Origin: Parapristionchus giblindavisi
Taxonomy: Eukaryota > Nematoda > Chromadorea > Rhabditida > Diplogasteridae
Assembly (NCBI GenBank): GCA_943737045.1
Contig: CALSFV010000040.1
Span: 838,896 to 902,895 of the forward strand
DNA length: 64,000 nucleotides
Reading direction: 5' to 3'
The notes beneath the pieces are model-generated. The model did not search any database and had not been told where the DNA came from. It worked only from the letters and a program-made list of their open reading frames with translations. The position numbers and the translations under genes are program-made. Below are positions 51,967-64,000 of the stretch, piece by piece; positions within the stretch are counted from its first letter, which is position 1; the number at the start of each line of letters is the position of its first letter.

Positions 51967-52177
51967 ACTCTGGTATTTTGCCACTTAAAGTCTACTTAAA
52001 CTTTCCCACTTTAAGTAGACTTTAAGTAAACTTAAAGTGAGACGTAAGTCTACTTAAAGTGGTGTGGTATACTGTAATGCATTTCGTCGAATGTTCTTTC
52101 ACTTAAAGTTTACTTAAAGTCTACTTAAAGTCTGTGACGTAGTTTAAGTAGACTTTAAGTGGCAAAATACCAGAGTA
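51966..52177. mobile_element. family G element, CTTTAAGT subtype
   Basis: TACTCTGGTATTTTGCCACT to AGTGGCAAAATACCAGAGTA. Inside, ACTTAAAGTCTACTTAAA words in both orientations; the conserved segment reads TTTCGTCGAATGTTCTTTCA (reversed). 212 bases. Confidence 0.9.
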
Positions 52178-52534
52178 GGAGATGAGACCTTTGAGTTATC
52201 CTTATCTTTCAGTCCATTCAAACTATATTGTGACTGATCTATTGAAGTGTGCGCACGACAGAGTGATCGCTTCGAGTAAACAGAAGTACCGAGGCTTTTC
52301 ATGTGAATTTGATTTTTAAAATTATTATGTAGATACTGCGTCGGCAGTTATTATTTATTCCCGTGAGAGTGTGTACCTATGGAACATAATCGAATGAATA
52401 AGGCAAACAAAGGGTGATGAGGGAGATGGATGAGGATGAAATAGCTGATACATCCCTAATTGACAGCGTATCTTACTCTTCACGAGCTCAATTATGCGTC
52501 AATCATATCAGGTTCTCACATTGGAATATGGAAG

Positions 52535-52655
52535 TTAAAGGAAGCGTAACCTCACTCAATGGTCTCTTCGACGCGCAATGCTCTCTCGTTGTTAGAGAAC
52601 AGAAAAATAATGTGCGCAATGAAGAGACCATTGGGTGAGGTTACGCTCCCTTTAA
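52535..52655. mobile_element. family B element
   Basis: TTAAAGGAAGCGTAACCTCA to TGAGGTTACGCTCCCTTTAA. Shares its right TTAA with the family A element that follows. Confidence 0.88.
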
Positions 52656-52770
52656 AGATCATGAGCTAATTTGCTAATACTCTCCGCTCTGGTAACACTC
52701 TCTCGTAGACACAGAAAGTGAGAGAGTGTGGCCAGTGCCGAGAGTTTCTAATGAGCTCGGGTGTGTTTTC
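52652..52770. mobile_element. family A element, adjoining family B
   Basis: TTAAAGATCATGAGCTAATT at the left and AATGAGCTCGGGTGTGTTTT at the right. Core CTCTCCGCTCTGGTAACACT. Confidence 0.75.
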
Positions 52771-52791
52771 GGGATACCTGAAGATATGACA

Positions 52792-52961
52792 TACACTGAG
52801 AGCAAACTTACCTGGCAAATCGTTACCCCGATACACTTTCCTGGCAAACGATTACCCCAAATGGTGAATTATTCAACGGCTGAATTCACCATTTGGGGTA
52901 ATCGTTTGCCAGGAAAGTGTATCGGGGTAACGATTTGCCAGGTAAGTTTGCTCTCAGTGTA
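52792..52961. mobile_element. family I element, near-perfect palindrome (copy 3)
   Basis: 170 bases, almost fully self-complementary from TACACTGAGAGCAAACTTAC to GTAAGTTTGCTCTCAGTGTA with a loop around GAATTATTCAACGGCTGAATTC. TA ends. The youngest-looking copy. Confidence 0.93.
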
Positions 52962-54350
52962 TTCCATCATAGCAAATTTTATTCAACGATTATGTGAAAT
53001 CGTATAATTGCACTACGTGCCGATTAGACCGAGAAGACTCTCTCCGCGTCTAAACTCCCAACATTGCACAATGATCAGTTACATTTAACGGTACACAGGC
53101 ATAATCTGGATAAATCTATTTAATTTAATTTATCTTAATTTATCTAAATATATAATATATAATATGATCGGATTGTGACATACATAGTAGTCCACGAGAC
53201 GTGTTGTTGTAATGGAAGCTGAAAGGAGCATAATCCGAGCTAATTCGAAATAAGATTAAACTAAGTATATTCTTGTCAGGGACTAAGAAGAAAATACTTG
53301 GTAAAATCCGTTATCATAAGTTTAGACTATTTGTGTTAGATAAGCTGTTAAATGATTTAATTTTAATATTATGAGTATATCAAAAATAAAACGTATTTAA
53401 AAATTATCATTTCGCTCGCTCAACGAAAATACGGCAATATTGTCCGTATAAAATGTACTTGCATAATTGCATTACTACTGCTGCTAAAAAGAGGAAGAAC
53501 TATCGATTAACTCCTCACTCTTTCCTCCTTTCCTTCCTCGCTCTCTCTGATCTACCTACTCTCTCACCAGTGCTCTCACTCTCTAAACATAGAAATTCAT
53601 TGTGGCAGTGGTTGGCTACTCTCGTACCAAATAAACAAGTGTATTTTATACGGTCAATACCTGAAAGTGTTTTCTGTAATGAGAGCTTATTAAACCGTTT
53701 AAAGCGAGAAATCCACCTGACAAAATCAAGAACACAATTCGATTGAGGATTGTGATTTATATAAAGAGTATTATCTCTCCTTGAAGCAATCAATCGATCC
53801 AATTTTATTCCTTCAATTATGATCTGAGATGTTTCTTATTTGCCGTTTTGATTTTTTTATTAAAGACACCCGAGCTTTCTTATTTGACATTTTTCAAAAA
53901 TCGTACAGTCTCACTCATTGGATATAACTACTCTTCAATATGTCTTCTATATTTGTGTAGTATTATCCTGAGGACAGGTGCTTCATGCCTTATCTACATT
54001 ATCTGACTGTATTAGTACAGTATTTAGATAAGGATGCGTCATAAGCCTCCGTTGATCGCCCCTACTGCGTACTGTATGGGTCATGTTTCATGGAGAGGAA
54101 GAGGGAGAGAGGGAGAGAAATAAGGAGAGGGAGAGAGGGAGAGGTAGACGACCGCCCGCTGCTAGACCATTTACTCAAGTGAGATCAATTGTGTGTTAGC
54201 ACCCACTAAAGATGAGTGATGTTAGAGATCATGTATACATTTGATAGTTTTGTTAGTCGATTGATAATAAAGATTATGTTTTTTTCATTGTGTAGTGTTT
54301 GAACCTATTCATAGTAACGGATAAAAAATGCAGGAAGATTTTTTACAGTA
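52962..54350. other. no gene seen
   Basis: AT-rich. A family A fragment near 53220-53250, a repeat fragment GTATAAAATGTACTTGCATA near 53445, and GGGAGA words at 54095-54150. Confidence 0.45.
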
Positions 54351-54461
54351 TAAAGACACACCTCAAGTTAATTTGCGCTCTTGAAACGCTCTCTCGTAGA
54401 CAAAGAAAGCTAGAGAGTATTGCCTGAGCGGAGAGTTTCAAATTAGCTAGAGGTGTGTCTT
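54351..54461. mobile_element. family A element
   Basis: TAAAGACACACCTCAAGTTA pairs with AATTAGCTAGAGGTGTGTCT. The left arm is shorter. Confidence 0.75.
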
Positions 54462-56733
54462 GATCACTCTTCATAAAGGTCAACTAACAAGCAGTGAGAT
54501 AACTGGATCTAGAGTTTGACAAAAAGGGATTTTCTTTAGTAATGATTGTGTTATGTCTTCATGAATAGCTATCGTCGATATTCTTTAGTCTGAGAGCCAT
54601 GCATGATTTAAGTAAAATTTCTACAATGAATTTTAAAAATTGGGATTTTAAAAATTTTCTTGAACATAGTTAAGACTTTACCTTATCATGATTGGTAAAA
54701 TTTCCCGGTTTACTGATTTTTTAAATTATTTTTCATGAACATCCAATGTATTAGGATGTACTAGAAATGCAGATAGTTAAATGGGGAGCGCGGCGAAAAC
54801 CGGACGGGTTGGTCAGCTCTCTGTGATTATGCATGTAAACTTATTTGATTTAATTGTTGAATCGAACACCGGACACTGATAATGAGTTACTGTTAGAAAT
54901 ACTGGATGGTAAAATCAGAAGAGGAACATAACACAGTATCACACATTTTAAAAAATTCGTTAACTGTGCTCTCTGTAAATGCCATTGATTAAATACCTAT
55001 GAAATAATAGCATATATCTTTCTGTAAAATAAAAAAAAACGAATTTATGTGCTTACTTTATCATATACCATCCACGATCATATTTTCCCTATAAAGCATA
55101 TCAGTATTAGTAATATTATATAAAATACGTACAAAAGAAGATCTATTCTTAATGTATGCTCATCTTCCCTTGATGACACTTATTCATTCCACCATATCAC
55201 TCTCATTCTTCTCCGTAAGCGGCCGACCCCCTGCGTGGATCAAAAATGAGAGACTGACATGAATGACTTTCTCAGTTATTGTATGGTATAGATTTCCAAT
55301 GAACAAGTGATAATGAGCGATGAGAGAAGTAGAATTGATTGAAATAAGACGCCGTACTCAAGGAACCGGTGTCTCGTGTGAGAGGCGACCTGAACCGAGC
55401 TATTGGCAGACACTGTAGGCATGGACGGGTCCATATGCCATTTCATCTGTAATATGGACCCGTCCTCATCTGAGTATTCACTACATCTTAAAAAAATTTT
55501 TAGAACACGATTTGCATATGTCAGTTTTCATATTACTGCTAGGTCGGTAGATCCCATCCAGTAAGTATAATAACAAAACTCTTCCCCTCCCTATCTTCGC
55601 CTCGATCCTCATATTGTTTGCATAACTCTATTACTCTATCATCATATCCAATTCCTGGCCCCGTATAGCGAATTAGGGAATGAAACGGGCCTAGCGATAT
55701 TTCTACCTCTCCCTCTACCTCTCTACCTCTACCTCTACATCTACCTCCACCTCTACCTCTACCTCTACCTCTACCTCTACCTCTACCTCTACCTCTCTAC
55801 CTCTACCTCTACCTCTTCCTCTTCCTCTAGCTGTCTCTACCTCTACCTCTACCCCTCTCATAATCATCTCATCCGCCTGAATACGTTATGATGATAGACA
55901 TACCATCCGTTATTCATGCCTGCTCACTCTACCGTCATCAGTGGCCAATACTCTATGATGACTACGATCCTACTATTAGCGATACGTACCAAAAGTTTTC
56001 TTAAATTTTTGGAAAATGGAAATTTTTCGAAACTATTTCTCGGAAATTCGGGAAACGGAACATGCACCGCTCTGATACATGCAATACGGTACATTTCTCT
56101 TTTCAGCAGAAAGAGTAAGTCAGCAGCAATGGGGAAGTTGCTCGAAATGTCTTATTCTTCCATCTCTGAGAGATATTTTTCTGAGAGATGTGAGGTATTT
56201 TTCATATCATGTATTGCACCACTCAACTACCGTAACCCGATCCCTTCATTCGAGATTGAGACATTCCGTGCGAGACCCAATCTCTCGCTCCACTCAGATT
56301 ATTCAAGACAATCGTTTAGCGACAGACGCGCCGAGTACACACATACAATGTACTTGGCACACCATTTAGTGGCTCTCTCCCTCTCCCTCTCCCTCTACCT
56401 CTACCTCTGCCTCTACCTCTCCCTCTCCCTCTCCCTCTCCATCTTTAGCTAACAACAAGTAGTAGTATCAACCATCGCGGGTCAAGCACAGTTGAGTTGT
56501 TGAACACGAGAGGGGCTCAAGAGTGGTTAGTTGGGCAGATAGTAGAGTATAATATGCTAGGGGGAGAGAGGGAGAAAGGTATCTTGTAGCTCGTATCGTT
56601 TTTGGGCTGTTCTCAGTGACAGAATATCAATACACTGATTGTTAGTAGAGAGCATATCTGTGAAGGTTGAAAAATATGACGTCATAGGAAGAGGGATTTA
56701 TTTTAAAAAAAAGACGACACTGATATCGGAACG
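54462..56733. other. no gene; pyrimidine arrays
   Basis: AT-rich then CT-rich. The 178-codon frame at 55916-56452 ends in a CTCTCC array (LSLSLSLYLYL) and is not convincing as a gene. The ACCTCT hexamer array lies at 55700-55860. Confidence 0.45.
55698..55858 (+). repeat. (CTCTAC)n hexamer array
   Basis: About 25 units of CTCTAC with CTCTTC and CTACAT variants. Confidence 0.93.
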
Positions 56734-56862
56734 ACACACAGAGAAATAAGTGTTATCCACGGAGCATAAGACCTAAAAAGTGTTATATTTGAGCTCAAAA
56801 AGTGTTAAATATAACACTTATTAGGTCTTATGCTCCGTGGATAACACTTTTTTCTCTGTGTG
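56734..56862. mobile_element. family J inverted-repeat element, intact
   Basis: CACACAGAGAAATAAGTGTT pairs with the right end ACACTTTTTTCTCTGTGTG. Arms continue ATCCACGGAGCATAAGACCT and AAGTGTTATATTTGAGCTC. Almost perfect palindrome. Confidence 0.9.
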
Positions 56863-57387
56863 GAGAATGTGTGAGAATTGATATGGCTATTGAAAAAAAG
56901 TTTTGTACTCCAATAAACAATCTCGAGTTGGACTGTTTTCCTGAATTGATCAAAAATCTCCTATAATCAGAGACGGACGAATAAGAAATGACAAGCAATT
57001 TCCCCTGTGAACTTACATAGACCTTCTGCACGTCGATAAATTAAATATATTGTATCTTATGCGAACTAACTAATTTAGCGATAAGTAAATATGTAAATAA
57101 ATATTGCGTGATGTCGGGTTTAGAAGATAGCATCTTTCTGCATGTATTACTGTTGTATTTTACACATAAACACATGAGCTTTTAATAATATAATACAACT
57201 TTTATACGATTTATTTTAATTTCAGGAGAATTCTTTACAAATGAGAAACGAGCAAGAGAAGGAAGTGTTTTGATAATTAAAATGATTGACAAAGTGAGAG
57301 AGATCATGGCTTGTTTGTGCGAAAAGTGAAACAAAGAGAACCTAAGTAAAATGATTTCGGACTTATGGGCTTAAGGACGACTAAGTG

Positions 57388-57508
57388 TTAAAGAGAGCGT
57401 TACCTCACTCAATGGTCTCTTCATTGCGCACACTATTTCTCTGTTCTCTAACAACGAGAGAGCATTGCGCATCGAAGAGACCATTGAGTGAGGTTACGCT
57501 CCCTTTAA
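57388..57508. mobile_element. family B element downstream of the SIX gene
   Basis: TTAAAGAGAGCGTTACCTCA to TGAGGTTACGCTCCCTTTAA, 121 bases, about 200 bases past the stop codon. Confidence 0.9.
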
Positions 57509-57678
57509 GTGAGGTGGCGAATTAAGTATGGAATTAATATTAATCAATGCGGAAAAAAACGAGATAGACACCGGCCAAATTATGTGGGAGGAAGGAAGTA
57601 TGGAAACATTAGCACGGACTGAATTTGATGGGGGAAAACCTTGTTGTGAAAGTGTCAATGGTTTTGGGTGGCTAGGAG

Positions 57679-57716
57679 GGATCAAAGATCAAAGACCAAA
57701 GATCAAAGATCAAAGA

Positions 57717-57720
<4 letters not shown>
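57679..57720 (-). repeat. TTTGATC heptamer array overlapping the SIX gene stop codon
   Basis: Read on the minus strand, TTGATCTTTGATCTTTGATC continues for about six units with one GGTCTTTG variant. The TGA stop of the gene is the TGA of the first unit. Confidence 0.88.
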
Positions 57721-63720
<6,000 letters not shown>

Positions 63721-64000
63721 CTGTAAGACAAAGCGATTACTGTAGCACCATAAATGGACGAATACGGTAGGCACACGATAAATAGTAATAGTAATATGTA
63801 ATAGTAATATGAAATACGCTGACAGAGAAAATTCTCCTACGAGATGTTCTGTTTTAAGAAATTGAATACTTATAACAGAATATCAGAAAGTGAATTTCTT
63901 ACTTTTCAAGAACATTTTCGTTGATATATCTTATAATTGAGTTAATGAAAAGTAGGAAATTATAAATTTAAGTAAATTTTCTGCGTAAGCGGTAGGTACA
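63721..64000. other. upstream intron or promoter of the SIX gene
   Basis: AT-rich sequence 5' of the first visible exon. The TCTTACAG acceptor at the exon edge argues that it is intronic. No further exon seen before the window ends. Confidence 0.45.

Noticed and set aside
55916..56452. 178-codon plus frame
   Set aside because: Mixed composition, ends in a pyrimidine array, no splice partners or domain.

Overview
The window looks like part of a nematode-like animal genome. It is AT-rich, with multi-exon genes, short introns with GT donors and TTTCAG-type acceptors, a SIX3/6 (ceh-32-like) homeobox gene, a divergent G-protein alpha subunit of the kind expanded in nematodes, and a tRNA-Cys close to the nematode form. 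I cannot name the genus. Genes are sparse; much of the DNA between and inside them is short inverted-repeat elements and simple repeats.

Layout, left to right. 1-114: terminal exon of an unidentified gene. 4880-11530 (+): complete G-alpha gene of 13 exons, from a lipid-modification N-terminus (MGQTCS) to the stop. 12422-17937 (+): BTB-BACK protein with Lys/Ser-rich ends; one intron holds about 32 copies of a 32-bp minisatellite. 18-28 kb: no firm protein gene, but many inverted-repeat elements, a roughly 1.1-kb foldback carrying a 75-codon coding-like core and tRNA-like arms, and a tRNA-Cys gene. 28123-31498 (-): last four exons of an unidentified gene with an acidic DSR repeat tail. 33789-36357: young LTR element with a perfect 5-bp target duplication and one 438-codon frame, but no reverse transcriptase. 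36.4-57.4 kb: repeat-dominated, with one tRNA-Ala. 57717-63720 (-): SIX-family homeobox gene with eight exons seen, about 497 codons, possibly extending past the window edge.

Short palindromic elements fall into several families. Families A, B and D are bounded by TTAA and differ inside; G, H and I are bounded by TA. They sit in introns and between genes, sometimes back to back sharing a TTAA.

The three well-resolved genes share unusual intron features: several acceptors end in TTAAG rather than TTTCAG, some introns consist of short minisatellites specific to that intron, and a TTTGATC heptamer repeat abuts splice sites or the stop codon in all three. The genes are unrelated in function (signalling, BTB adaptor, transcription factor). 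Nothing suggests a shared pathway or an operon.
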